Below the pieces are notes generated by a model. The model worked only from the letters and a program-made list of their open reading frames with translations. It was not told the DNA's origin and did no database searches. From Candidatus Aerophobota bacterium (GTDB lineage Bacteria; Aerophobota; Aerophobia; Aerophobales; AE-B3A), in the NCBI GenBank assembly GCA_030616535.1, contig JAUWXE010000003.1, forward strand, positions 1 through 36,856: DNA of 36,856 bases. The letters are read 5' to 3'. Below, piece by piece: positions 8,092 through 16,656 of the stretch. The number at the start of each line of letters is the position of its first letter. Position 1 is the first letter of the stretch. Position numbers and translations under genes: made by a program.

Positions 8092-8235
8092 AGGCCGGGG
8101 AGGAGGTGTGAAGTGGGTTAGGCCTTTAGCTGAGGCAAAGAAAAGCTTTCCAAAAAGAGGAGTGTCGAAAGATTAATTTCTCTTTTTGAGGGCTTTCAGG
8201 GAAAAATGAACCAGGTCTGCAAAAAATAAAGGAGG
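8092..8235 (+). promoter_or_regulatory. structured leader, copy B (upstream of the binding-protein gene)
   Basis: This is the second copy of the element at 5708-5850. AAGGCC (8091-8096) pairs with GGCCTT (8121-8126) around a 24-base loop. TTAGCTGAG is kept, and the 55-base hairpin (8142-8196) has AAAGC pairing with GCTTT and AAAAAGAGGA pairing with TTCTCTTTTT. Compared with copy A, A-T becomes G-T, C-G becomes T-G and A-U becomes G-U, so paired positions stay paired. It ends just before the GGAGG of the next gene. Confidence 0.5.
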
Positions 8236-8242
8236 TAACAAA

Positions 8243-9520
8243 ATGTTGCATAAGTCTATTGGTGTCCAAGCAATAGGGATATTCATAATATCTCTGCTTA
8301 TTTGCTCCAGCGCAAGTGCTGTGAAAATTACCGTTTGGGATCAATACACCGCACCTGATATGTCACCTGCTGTGGACAAGTTGAATGCTCTTTTCGAAAA
8401 AGCAAATCCTGATATTCAAATTGAGAGAGTGGCGATGAGCGGAGAAGATATGAGGAAAGTTCTTAAGACCGCTTTGTTGGCAGGAGAAAAGCTGGATGTT
8501 GTTTACACTGAGGTTGGTCCGGGTCATATGGGTTTGCTTGCGCGAGCTGGTCTGTTGATTGATTTGACAGAGGTGTATGAGCGATATGGATGGACTGAAC
8601 GGGTGTATGAATTTCCAAGAACCATAGCGACATTTGATGGAAAAATTTGGGGAATTGGAAATGAATTAGAGTATTTAACAACCTACTACAACAAAGATGT
8701 ATTCCAGGAACTAGGACTTGAGATACCCAATAGTTATGAAGAATTGATCTGGATTTGTGAAAAGCTCAAATCTAAGGGATATATTCCATTTGGTTTCGCA
8801 AGTAAAGACTATTGGACTTCTGTGCATCCCTTTGCCGTTTTTGTAAACCTTCTGATTCCTAAAGATGAGTTGGATGAAATTCTCCTCGAAAAGGACAAAT
8901 GGGATCATCCTGGTTTGGCTCGAGCACTCGAGATATGGTCTATCGAGTTTCCGCAAAAGGGATACTTTTCAAAAGACTTTCAAGCCTTAGGTTACAACGA
9001 CGGAAATATGCTTTTTTATACTGAAAAAGCACCTATGCGTCTTACTGGAACATGGCTACTTGGAGATATCATGGAAAATGTGAAAACTTTCGAACCCAGT
9101 AGTTTCTTATTCCCCCAAATCAAAAAAGATATACCGGTTCGAGTCCCTATGGTGTGTGGTTCTGGCTACTGTGTTCCAAAAGCAACTCTGTATCCTGAAG
9201 AATGTTTCAAATATCTAGATTTCTTACTGTCCGACGAAGCTGGTAAAATATGGATAGAAGAAGCCAAACTTGTTCCACCTTTTCCTGTGAGCCTTGAAGG
9301 TCTTGAATTAGCTCCTTTACAAAAGGACGTAATACGGTCACTTTTCGAAATTGATGGTGGTCACTTTATTGATATTTACAGTACAGCAAGATGGTGGAAC
9401 GAACTCTGTTCCTTGATGCAGGGAATTTATGCTGGCAAAGAAACAGTAGACGGAACTATTAACAAGCTGAATAGGATATGGAAAGAAGAACGAGAAAAAG
9501 GACTTTTGAGATCTAGATAA
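8243..9520 (+). CDS. sugar ABC transporter substrate-binding protein
   Basis: A family 1 extracellular solute-binding protein of 425 residues. It starts with a typical signal peptide: a positive start, a hydrophobic core GIFIISLLICS, and a probable cleavage after SASA at residue 26. The Cys at 21 is preceded by Ile, so it is a poor lipobox and I favour signal peptidase I. The mature part begins KITVWDQY and contains the usual binding-protein stretches (WGIGNELEYLTTYYNKDVFQ, then GLEIPNSYEELI). GGAGG lies at 8231-8235, seven bases before the ATG. It should capture an oligosaccharide for the two permeases that follow. It is separated from them by a strong hairpin, which fits higher expression of the binding protein. 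Confidence 0.92.
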   Translation: MLHKSIGVQAIGIFIISLLICSSASAVKITVWDQYTAPDMSPAVDKLNALFEKANPDIQIERVAMSGEDMRKVLKTALLAGEKLDVVYTEVGPGHMGLLARAGLLIDLTEVYERYGWTERVYEFPRTIATFDGKIWGIGNELEYLTTYYNKDVFQELGLEIPNSYEELIWICEKLKSKGYIPFGFASKDYWTSVHPFAVFVNLLIPKDELDEILLEKDKWDHPGLARALEIWSIEFPQKGYFSKDFQALGYNDGNMLFYTEKAPMRLTGTWLLGDIMENVKTFEPSSFLFPQIKKDIPVRVPMVCGSGYCVPKATLYPEECFKYLDFLLSDEAGKIWIEEAKLVPPFPVSLEGLELAPLQKDVIRSLFEIDGGHFIDIYSTARWWNELCSLMQGIYAGKETVDGTINKLNRIWKEEREKGLLRSR

Positions 9521-9545
9521 AGTAAAGCGGTGTGATTTGACTGAC

Positions 9546-9598
9546 CCCATTAAGCTTCTCCTGCTATGCCTAAATCGAAAGAGGAGGAGCTTAATGGG
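9546..9598 (+). promoter_or_regulatory. long hairpin between binding-protein and permease genes
   Basis: The left arm 9546-9562 (CCCATTAAGCTTCTCCT) pairs with the right arm 9582-9598 (AGGAGGAGCTTAATGGG) over 17 positions, with a single T-G wobble and a 19-base loop. No T-tract follows, so it is not a classical terminator. In maltose-type operons, similar intercistronic structures protect the upstream message and let the binding protein be made in excess; that role is inferred here. Confidence 0.6.
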
Positions 9599-9653
9599 CA
9601 GAAAATGAAAGACTTATAAGTAACTTCTATGAGAAGCAGGAGGAGAAGGTGAA

Positions 9654-10532
9654 ATGAGGAGATTAAAATTACTGGCAAGGCAAAGTGGGATTTACTGTTT
9701 TATAATACCTGCCTTGGCTCTGTATGTAGTGTTTATTTTTTATCCTATGATTCATACATTATTGCTAAGTTTTCACGAGTGGAATGGTGCCACAATAACA
9801 AAGAAATACGTGGGTTTTGCTAACTACGTAAAGCTTATCTACGATGATATATTTTTAATTTCCTTAATGCACAACGTAATTTGGTTAATGTTAAGTCTTG
9901 CTCTACCAGTTAGCCTTGGTTTGCTATTAGCATTGTTGTTGAGCGAGAAAACAAAAGGGAGGGAGCTTTTGACAATTATTTACTATCTTCCCGCTATGAT
10001 TTCTCTTGTTGCTGTAGGGATAATATGGAGCCTAATTTATCACCCACAGTGTGGCATTTTGAATGGAGTACTTAGATTGATTGGACTAGATTTTCTTACT
10101 CGTCCGTGGCTCGGTCAAACCCCTTGGGTTTTGCTAGCCCTGATAGCTGCTGGAGCATGGACCTACTTTGGATTCTGTACTCTACTTTTCCTTGCTGGAT
10201 TACAAAATATTGATCCTCAGTTGTACGATGCGGCTAAAGTCGATGGAGCTGGTAGATTACAGCAATTCTTGCACATTACAGTCCCTCTACTGAGGAACGT
10301 AACTACATTAGTTGTTATATGGACTACTATAGGTTCATTTAAAGTCTTTGACATTGTGTGGGCGATGACTCGGGGAGGTCCGCATCACTCCACAGAAGTC
10401 GTTACCAGTTGGTTATATAAGCAAGCATTTGAAGCATCACGAGTAGGCTATGGAGCTGCTATATCAATATGCTTACTTGCCATTATTCTCATTTTAACAC
10501 TTGCATATTTATCTTATGCTGAGAGGGAGTAA
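9654..10532 (+). CDS. sugar ABC transporter permease, MalF/UgpA type
   Basis: An inner-membrane permease subunit of 292 residues with about six membrane segments; the first is SGIYCFIIPALALYVVFIF. The cytoplasmic EAA loop that contacts the ATPase is at about residues 192-215, reading YDAAKVDGAGRLQQF then PLLRN. GGAGAAGG lies just before the ATG. It forms a heterodimer with the next gene product and receives sugar from the upstream binding protein. No ATPase gene is found in the window; such CUT1-type importers often share one general ATPase (MsmK-like) encoded elsewhere. Confidence 0.92.
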   Translation: MRRLKLLARQSGIYCFIIPALALYVVFIFYPMIHTLLLSFHEWNGATITKKYVGFANYVKLIYDDIFLISLMHNVIWLMLSLALPVSLGLLLALLLSEKTKGRELLTIIYYLPAMISLVAVGIIWSLIYHPQCGILNGVLRLIGLDFLTRPWLGQTPWVLLALIAAGAWTYFGFCTLLFLAGLQNIDPQLYDAAKVDGAGRLQQFLHITVPLLRNVTTLVVIWTTIGSFKVFDIVWAMTRGGPHHSTEVVTSWLYKQAFEASRVGYGAAISICLLAIILILTLAYLSYAERE

Positions 10533-10533
10533 A

Positions 10534-11382
10534 TTGAAAAATAAGCTATCTTACAAGTCATCAGAAAAGCTAGTAGCTGTGGCTAAATACGGTTTTTTAG
10601 CGTTCGTCACCTTGTTGGCACTGGCTCCCGTCGTTTGGGTTTGGATCGGTGCATTCAAGAGTCATCTTCAAATATATTTAAACCCATTTGGATTTCCAGA
10701 GACTTTTAATTATAGGAACCTCATAAACGCTTGGACAATAGGAAGATTTTCAGTGTATTTTAAAAATAGTGTAATCATGACACTAGCAACGGTGGTTATA
10801 GTCGTATTATTATCTTCCTTGGCAGGATTTGCTTTTGGCATGTTTAATTTTCGGGGAAATAAACCAATCTTTTATTTTATGCTAATTGGCCTCCTGATGC
10901 CTCCACAAGCATTTATTATCGGTCTTTATTACCTACTGAAAGATATTGGTCTTCTTAATACATACTGGGCCTTTATTCTTCCTAGTGCTGGTGCAAATGT
11001 GTGTTTTGGAACATTTATGATGCGAGCTTATTTTAAGAGTTTACCTAGAGAGCTACTAGATTCAGCATATCTGGACGGATGTTCAAAGCTTCAATCATTT
11101 ATTTACATAATGGCTCCGTTAGCGAAACCAGCAATGATAGCTCTTTTTATCTTCCAAACTGTATGGAATTGGAAAGATTTTTTTCTTGCCTTTATGCTTA
11201 TCCACAAGGAGTCGTTGAGGCCAATTACTGTGGGCCTGATCTTCTTTAAAGGGCGATATACATCAGACTTTGGTTTGATATTATCAGGAGTCACCATCGC
11301 TACTTTTCCTTTAATAGTTGTCTATTTGGTCATGCATAAACGCTTTGTTAAAGGGGTAATCGAAGGAGCTCTTAAAGGCTAA
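10534..11382 (+). CDS. sugar ABC transporter permease, MalG type
   Basis: The second permease subunit, 282 residues, with about six membrane segments (for example YGFLAFVTLLALAPVVWVWI). Its EAA-type loop reads LLDSAYLDGCSKLQSF then APLAKP. I chose the TTG at 10534 because GAGGGAG lies at 10523-10529 and the previous gene stops at 10532, leaving a one-base gap. The in-frame ATG at 10516 would overlap that gene by 17 bases. The tight spacing indicates translational coupling with its partner permease. Confidence 0.9.
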   Translation: MKNKLSYKSSEKLVAVAKYGFLAFVTLLALAPVVWVWIGAFKSHLQIYLNPFGFPETFNYRNLINAWTIGRFSVYFKNSVIMTLATVVIVVLLSSLAGFAFGMFNFRGNKPIFYFMLIGLLMPPQAFIIGLYYLLKDIGLLNTYWAFILPSAGANVCFGTFMMRAYFKSLPRELLDSAYLDGCSKLQSFIYIMAPLAKPAMIALFIFQTVWNWKDFFLAFMLIHKESLRPITVGLIFFKGRYTSDFGLILSGVTIATFPLIVVYLVMHKRFVKGVIEGALKG

Positions 11383-11596
11383 AAACTAATAACGGAATGG
11401 CGGATAGCTTTCGATGAATCTTCTACAATATCTATGTAAGTATTTTATAAGATAAGAGTCCTAACGAGATTTAATGTGAAAAAGAGACAAGGTTCTATGA
11501 CAAAAAGTGGGGTTCCACAGAGGTATTTTTTCGCTTCTATGTTAGTAAATTTCATTTTTTATATTTTACAAAATTTGGAATAGGAGGACTGTAGTT

Positions 11597-13150
11597 GTGT
11601 ACTTTCTGGGATTAGATGTGGGAACTTCTGTGGTCAAAGGTGCAATTTTTACCGAGAAAGGTCAGCCGGTAGCGTTAAACCGATTAGAATACCAATTAAA
11701 TTACCCTCATCCAGGATGGATTGAAATTGATCCCGATCTTGTTTGGGATAAAGTTAAAAAGCTGATTTCAGAGTTAGTCGGGAGCAGCAATGTTAAACCT
11801 GCGGAAATTGTAAGTATTTGTCCTTCTGTTCTGGGAGAAGCTATTGTTCCCATAAACAAGAAGGGAAAACCTCTCTATAACTTCATAGAAGGATGGGATG
11901 GAAGGGGAAACTACTACGAAGAAGAAATATCGTTTCTGGAAGAAAAGATTGGGAGATATAAAATCTACGACATATCTGGCGTTACTTTATCTTCACTGGC
12001 TTCTATCCATAAAATACTCTGGTTAATAAAGCATAAACCAGAAATCTACGAGAAAACTTTCAAATTTCTTTTTATGGAAGACTTCATTATTGCTAAACTG
12101 ATCGGTGAATATTTTGTAAACTATTCTTTGGCTTGCCGTTCTATGCTTTTTGACAGGGTAGAGAAAAAATGGTCGGAAGAAATTCTTGGGGAAGCCGCTC
12201 TTAGTCCAGACCTTTTTTCATTACCTGTACCCTCAGGAACAATAGTTGGATCAGTGGCGGAGTTTGTTGCCAGCGAGCTTGGATTGAGCGAGAAAACCAA
12301 AGTGGTCACAGGAGGCCATGATCAATGTTGTGCTGCTTTAGGAGTAGGGATAATTTCAGAAGGTCCGGCTTTTAACGGGATGGGGACGGTGGAGGTAATA
12401 GCTGGAGTTACCGAAAGGCCGAGATTAGAGCATCACCTTTCAGATAGTAATATCGCCAATTATTGTCATGTATTAAAAGATAAGTATCTTCTTTTGGGCG
12501 TCAACCCGACTTTTGGCATGGCGTTGAAATGGTTTAAGGATGTATTTGTAAAAGGAAGAAATTCTATTGAGAACAGAGAGGGTAGAGGCATTTACGAGAT
12601 TATCATCGAGGAAGCCGAACAATCTTCACCGGGAGCTAAGGGTTTATTCTTTCTTCCTCATCTTCAGGGAACTTTTTCTGGAAGTTTTCAAGCTCTCAAC
12701 CCAAACTCTAGAGCTGCCTTCATAGGTCTTAGGTCCTTTCATAAGATTGGTGATATGGTGAGGGCTATCCTGGAAGGTGTATGTTTTGAAACTAGAAATC
12801 TCATAATTGAGATGGAGAAAGTCTTAGAAATTACCGATTTGAGAGTGTCTGGTGGACCTACTAATTCAGATTTATGGATGAAGATTAAGGCCGATATTTC
12901 TCAAAAGAAGCTGTTGGTTCCCGAAAAAAGTGAGGCTGGATTGATAGGAACACTAATTTTATCCACTATAGCTACCGGTGTTTATAAGGATACCGAAGAG
13001 GCTATATTGAGTATTTTTAAAGTGAAAAGATCTATAACACCAGAAGAAAAAATTGGGGTATTTTACACTTCTCGGTTTAATATCTTCAAAAAAATATATC
13101 CAACTTTATTTGAAATCTACGAACAGATGGGTTCTCTGAATAATCGATAA
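11597..13150 (+). CDS. FGGY-family carbohydrate kinase
   Basis: An ATP-dependent sugar kinase of 517 residues, near the usual 490-520 for xylulokinase/gluconokinase relatives. The two actin-like domains are visible. The phosphate-1 loop is FLGLDVGTSVVKG at the start, GWIEIDPDLVW is typical of the family, TGGHDQCCAALG near residue 238 holds the expected catalytic Asp, and SGGPTNSDLW near 418 is in the C-terminal domain. The substrate cannot be read from the sequence; a ketopentose, sugar acid or polyol is possible. The GTG start at 11597 follows TAGGAGGA (11581-11588). A 214-base gap separates it from the permease, so it may have its own promoter, and the RuBisCO-like gene follows directly. 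Confidence 0.88.
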   Translation: MYFLGLDVGTSVVKGAIFTEKGQPVALNRLEYQLNYPHPGWIEIDPDLVWDKVKKLISELVGSSNVKPAEIVSICPSVLGEAIVPINKKGKPLYNFIEGWDGRGNYYEEEISFLEEKIGRYKIYDISGVTLSSLASIHKILWLIKHKPEIYEKTFKFLFMEDFIIAKLIGEYFVNYSLACRSMLFDRVEKKWSEEILGEAALSPDLFSLPVPSGTIVGSVAEFVASELGLSEKTKVVTGGHDQCCAALGVGIISEGPAFNGMGTVEVIAGVTERPRLEHHLSDSNIANYCHVLKDKYLLLGVNPTFGMALKWFKDVFVKGRNSIENREGRGIYEIIIEEAEQSSPGAKGLFFLPHLQGTFSGSFQALNPNSRAAFIGLRSFHKIGDMVRAILEGVCFETRNLIIEMEKVLEITDLRVSGGPTNSDLWMKIKADISQKKLLVPEKSEAGLIGTLILSTIATGVYKDTEEAILSIFKVKRSITPEEKIGVFYTSRFNIFKKIYPTLFEIYEQMGSLNNR

Positions 13151-13228
13151 GGAGAAAATGAGATATATCTCATTATTAACCAAAAATACATGTTCCCATT
13201 GGGGACATTGCAAAGGATGGAGAAAAAA

Positions 13229-14587
13229 ATGGAAGCAACATATGATCCTTTAGTTTTCAACAGTGAGTATGAAAGTGTCCATAAAGAAAAGTTTATTATC
13301 GCTACATATTATGTGGAACACAAAGCGGAAGGTGAGATTTTGGACCATTTGAATGTTATCCAGCCTATGCTGCTACAGGGTTCTACCGGGACCTGGCAAA
13401 AAATTCCTGAAGATACTGCAAAAATAAGAGAACTTTTTACCCCTAAGGTCATCGGATATTATCCTGTTCCCACCGAAAGCGAAAACCATAAGAAGGCGAT
13501 TGTAAATATGGCCTTACATACAGAATCTTTCTCTCACAATTTTCCCATGTTGTTGATAGCTATAGCCGGAAATATTCTTTTCTTTCCTGGAGTAATTAAA
13601 TTGGTGGGTATTCATTTTCCTAAAAGCTTTTGCCAGGAGTTCACCGGACCCAAATTTGGTATCTCTGGCATCCGAAAACTCTTAGGAGTTCCTGAAAGAC
13701 CCTTCGTATTAACCATCATTAAACCCAAAATGGGCATGACACCGCAAGAAACTGCAGAACAGGCATACAAAGCTGCAATCGGGGGATCGGATATGGTTAA
13801 AGATGATGAGATGTGTAGCGAGACCTTTAACTGTTCCTTTAAAGATCGAGTCAGGATGGTTAGCCAGGCATTGAAAAGAGCTTATGAGGAGAACGGGCAA
13901 AAGACTCTCTACTTTGTGAGTATCACTGACAGACCCAGTAAGATGAAGCACAAAGCCAAACTAGCTATAGAAATGGGGGCTGGCGGCCTTCTGGTGGGCT
14001 TTACCGCTGGTTACTCTGTCATTCGAGATCTAGCTAAGGATTCGGATATTAACGTACCCATACTTATGCATCCTACCAGTGTAGCTTCCCAGACTTCAGT
14101 CTTTAGATTCCCTGTTATCTGTAAGCTAGCACGATTGGCCGGTGCTGACTTAGTGCTCAATGCTACCCGCTGGGCTACTTTGCCCTTTGTATCTTTAGAG
14201 GATGGCGTAAGAGCTAATCAAATCCTGCAGGCTCCTATGTATCATATTAATCCATCTCTTTCTGCTCCCAGTGGAGGAATGCACCCTGGTCTGGTTCCTG
14301 AATTAGTGAAAGAATGTGGTCCCGATATTTTTATTCCTGCAGGAGGAGGTATTCACGGTCATCCTAAAGGTACAACCGCTGGAGCAAAAGCTATGCGACA
14401 GGCTATTGAGGCTACTATGAGAGAAATATCACTGGAAGAAGCCTCTAAGGCTCCGGATAACCGAGAGCTGAAAGATGCAGTGGAGAAATTTGGAATCTTT
14501 CATCGTCCCACCACTAGATGGTTTAGAACAGTTTCAGAGTGGGAGAATAAAACTTCTATATTGACAGGTTACGATTACAGTAAGTAA
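13229..14587 (+). CDS. RuBisCO-like protein (form IV), catabolic
   Basis: A homologue of the RuBisCO large subunit, 452 residues. The substrate-binding motif is TIIKPKMGMT (both Lys kept). The metal site GGSDMVKDDE keeps the Lys that is carbamylated plus the following Asp and Glu. The phosphate motifs PSGGMHPG and AGGGIHGHPKG are also kept. Residues essential for carboxylation are lost. The loop-6 region reads GADLVLNATRWATLP in place of the usual GADHLHxGTxxGK, so both His and Lys334 (spinach numbering) are gone. Glu60 is replaced by Gln in LQGSTGTW. It should therefore enolise, isomerise or decarboxylate a phosphorylated sugar derivative made by the upstream kinase. Start: ATG 13229, with GGAG at 13219-13222. 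ATGs at 13190 and 13217 are alternatives. Confidence 0.88.
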   Translation: MEATYDPLVFNSEYESVHKEKFIIATYYVEHKAEGEILDHLNVIQPMLLQGSTGTWQKIPEDTAKIRELFTPKVIGYYPVPTESENHKKAIVNMALHTESFSHNFPMLLIAIAGNILFFPGVIKLVGIHFPKSFCQEFTGPKFGISGIRKLLGVPERPFVLTIIKPKMGMTPQETAEQAYKAAIGGSDMVKDDEMCSETFNCSFKDRVRMVSQALKRAYEENGQKTLYFVSITDRPSKMKHKAKLAIEMGAGGLLVGFTAGYSVIRDLAKDSDINVPILMHPTSVASQTSVFRFPVICKLARLAGADLVLNATRWATLPFVSLEDGVRANQILQAPMYHINPSLSAPSGGMHPGLVPELVKECGPDIFIPAGGGIHGHPKGTTAGAKAMRQAIEATMREISLEEASKAPDNRELKDAVEKFGIFHRPTTRWFRTVSEWENKTSILTGYDYSK

Positions 14588-14619
14588 AAACATAATTTAT
14601 TGCACAAGGAGGGACGAAA

Positions 14620-15603
14620 ATGAGAAAAATTAAGTTCTCGGCTGGTTTAGCAGCATTTGGAAATGGAATCGACCGCTATGTAAACTTGGGATACAAAGAA
14701 AGTGTAACTGTTGAAAAAATGATTGAATTGGCTGGTGCTGTAGAAGACCTGGAGGGTGTTGAACTTGTAGAAAACTGGCATGTTAATAAAAATAATTTAA
14801 ATGCGATCAAAGAATGTTTAGAAAAATATAGGTTTAAAGTATCAATGGTCATTCCAGATCTTTGGGCAACTAAGAAATGGGCTATGGGAAGTCTAAGTGC
14901 AAAGGATGCAAAAACAAGGGAGGAGGCTAAGGAAACTATTATTAATGCTATAGAAATGGCTAAGAGGATTGATTGTGATTTAATCGATGTTTGGTTTGGC
15001 CAGGACGGATGGGATTACTCCTTTGAGGTTGACTATCTCCAATCCTGGCAATTTTTAGTAGAGGGATTGAGGGAAGTTGCTGATTATGACGCCGGTATAA
15101 GAATTGGGATAGAGCATAAAATTAAAGAGCCGCGATGCTTTGCTCATGTAGGCTCCATTGGGAAACTTATGCTCCTTATCAAAGAAGTAGAAAGACCCAA
15201 TATAGGAGTAGTATGTGATTTTGGCCACTGTTTTGAGGGTTATGAGAATCTGGGACAGGTACTGGCTCTAATGAAACATTATGGGGTAAAACTGTTTCAT
15301 ACTCACTTCAATGATAACTATCGTCTATGGGATGACGATCTGATTTCTTGTTCTGTACATACCATTGAATACATTGAAGCTTTCTATTGGTTACAAAAGG
15401 TAGATTACCAGGGTTGGTACTCCCTTGATATTTTCCCCTTCCGTATTGATAGCATCAAAGCTGCTACGGAAAGCATAAAATGGATAAAAGCTCTGGCAGG
15501 AGTGGTAGATAAAGTTGGAGTTGATAAGATTGATGAGGTCATCAAAGATGGCGATGCCTGTGATGCTCAGAAGCTCATTCGAGAGGCAATATTTGGCTTT
15601 TAG
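14620..15603 (+). CDS. xylose-isomerase-like TIM barrel (sugar isomerase/epimerase family)
   Basis: A predicted metal-dependent isomerase, epimerase or related enzyme of 327 residues. Metal ligands of the family are present in order: Glu165 (IGIEHK), Asp200 and His203 (VVCDFGHC), His229 (FHTHFND) and Asp270 (YSLDIFPF). There is a strong AAGGAGGG ahead of the ATG at 14620. It follows the RuBisCO-like gene by 32 bases. In known RLP pathways for branched sugar acids, one enzyme of this fold acts as a decarboxylase of an oxo-sugar acid, so a decarboxylase role is also possible. The substrate is unknown. Confidence 0.82.
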   Translation: MRKIKFSAGLAAFGNGIDRYVNLGYKESVTVEKMIELAGAVEDLEGVELVENWHVNKNNLNAIKECLEKYRFKVSMVIPDLWATKKWAMGSLSAKDAKTREEAKETIINAIEMAKRIDCDLIDVWFGQDGWDYSFEVDYLQSWQFLVEGLREVADYDAGIRIGIEHKIKEPRCFAHVGSIGKLMLLIKEVERPNIGVVCDFGHCFEGYENLGQVLALMKHYGVKLFHTHFNDNYRLWDDDLISCSVHTIEYIEAFYWLQKVDYQGWYSLDIFPFRIDSIKAATESIKWIKALAGVVDKVGVDKIDEVIKDGDACDAQKLIREAIFGF

Positions 15604-15674
15604 ATAAGGTTTTCTACGATATCCTTTACAAAAATGAATTTGAAAGGTTTGCACTACATTTCATAGGAGGCTAC

Positions 15675-16640
15675 ATGGAAAAAAGGCTACCAAGAGAGAA
15701 ATTGATTGAAATGTATAGGAAAATGTTAAGGATTAGACACTTTGAAGATAGAATTTACCGACTCTTCTTAAGCGGGACTATGCCAGGGACTATTCATCTT
15801 TCCCAGGGACAGGAGGCAATAGCAGTAGGAGTATGTGCCAATCTCAGTAAGGATGACATAATTACCGGCACCCATCGATCTCATGGTGAAGCTCTGGCTA
15901 AAGGTGTTTCTATGAAATCATTGATGGCCGAACTCTTTGCTCGGTCTAACGGTTGTTGCAAGGGGAAAGGCGGCTCGATGCATGTGGGTGATATTGATGT
16001 AGGAATGCTTCCGGCTATAGCTATAGTGGGAGGAGGAATTCCTGTGGCTACCGGTATAGCACTGGCCTTTAAGATGAAAAGATTAGATCGGGTAGCCGTT
16101 TCCTTCTTCGGAGACGGAGCTTCCAATGAAGGTGCTTTCCATGAGGCGATCAATATGGGAGCTATTTGGGATCTACCCGTCATCTATGTTTGTGAGAACA
16201 ACCTCTATGGAGCCTCTACTCATGTTAGCAAGGTAATGAAGTTAAAAGATATCGCTAATCGAGCTTTCTCTTACGGGATACCGGGGGTGGTGGTGGACGG
16301 CAATGATGTAGTGGCGGTATATGAGGTAGCAAGGAAGGCTATAGATAGAGCAAGGAAAGGTGAGGGTCCAACGTTAATTGAGTGCAAGACCTACCACATA
16401 GGAGGTCATTCTCGTTCTGATCCCAGGCAATATAGAGATAAGGAAGAAGAAAAGAGGTGGCTGGCCAAGGATCCCATCCCCAGAATGAAAAAGAAATTGA
16501 TTGCGACGAATATTTTGAGCTCAGAAAAATCAGAGAATATAGAGGCCGCAATTGAAAAAGAAATAGACGAGGCTATAAAATTTGCCCAGAGTAGTCCCTC
16601 GCCGAAACCAGAAGATGCTCTAAGGGATGTATTTGCTTAA
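15675..16640 (+). CDS. thiamine-diphosphate dehydrogenase E1 component, alpha subunit
   Basis: Resembles the alpha subunit of pyruvate, acetoin or branched-chain 2-oxo acid dehydrogenase E1, 321 residues. The thiamine-diphosphate motif runs from GDGASNEG (146-153) to CENN (173-176), and TGTHRSHGEALAKG holds the active-site His pair. The C-terminal GGHSRSDPRQYR phosphorylation-loop-like stretch is typical. TAGGAGG precedes the ATG. It overlaps the beta-subunit region by a few bases. No E2, E3 or lipoyl-attachment gene is nearby, so it either uses subunits encoded elsewhere, acts as an artificial-acceptor type oxidoreductase, or performs a transketolase-like carbon transfer. Confidence 0.9.
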   Translation: MEKRLPREKLIEMYRKMLRIRHFEDRIYRLFLSGTMPGTIHLSQGQEAIAVGVCANLSKDDIITGTHRSHGEALAKGVSMKSLMAELFARSNGCCKGKGGSMHVGDIDVGMLPAIAIVGGGIPVATGIALAFKMKRLDRVAVSFFGDGASNEGAFHEAINMGAIWDLPVIYVCENNLYGASTHVSKVMKLKDIANRAFSYGIPGVVVDGNDVVAVYEVARKAIDRARKGEGPTLIECKTYHIGGHSRSDPRQYRDKEEEKRWLAKDPIPRMKKKLIATNILSSEKSENIEAAIEKEIDEAIKFAQSSPSPKPEDALRDVFA

Positions 16641-16656
16641 AGTTAAGGAGAATAAA

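Noticed and set aside
8243-8320. Lipoprotein signal in the binding protein.
   Set aside because: The residue before Cys21 is Ile, which does not fit the lipobox, while SASA at 23-26 is a good signal peptidase I site.
5648-8344. Two minus-strand frames (5648-6061 and 8126-8344) share a peptide QKEKLIFRH with similar flanks.
   Set aside because: The match comes from the duplicated leader. The frames lack ribosome sites, overlap real genes and end differently, and the changes fit RNA pairing better than coding.
13229-14587. A true carbon-fixing RuBisCO (form III) in a nucleotide pathway.
   Set aside because: Loop-6 Lys, two active-site His and Glu60 are missing, and no AMP phosphorylase or ribose-bisphosphate isomerase is nearby.
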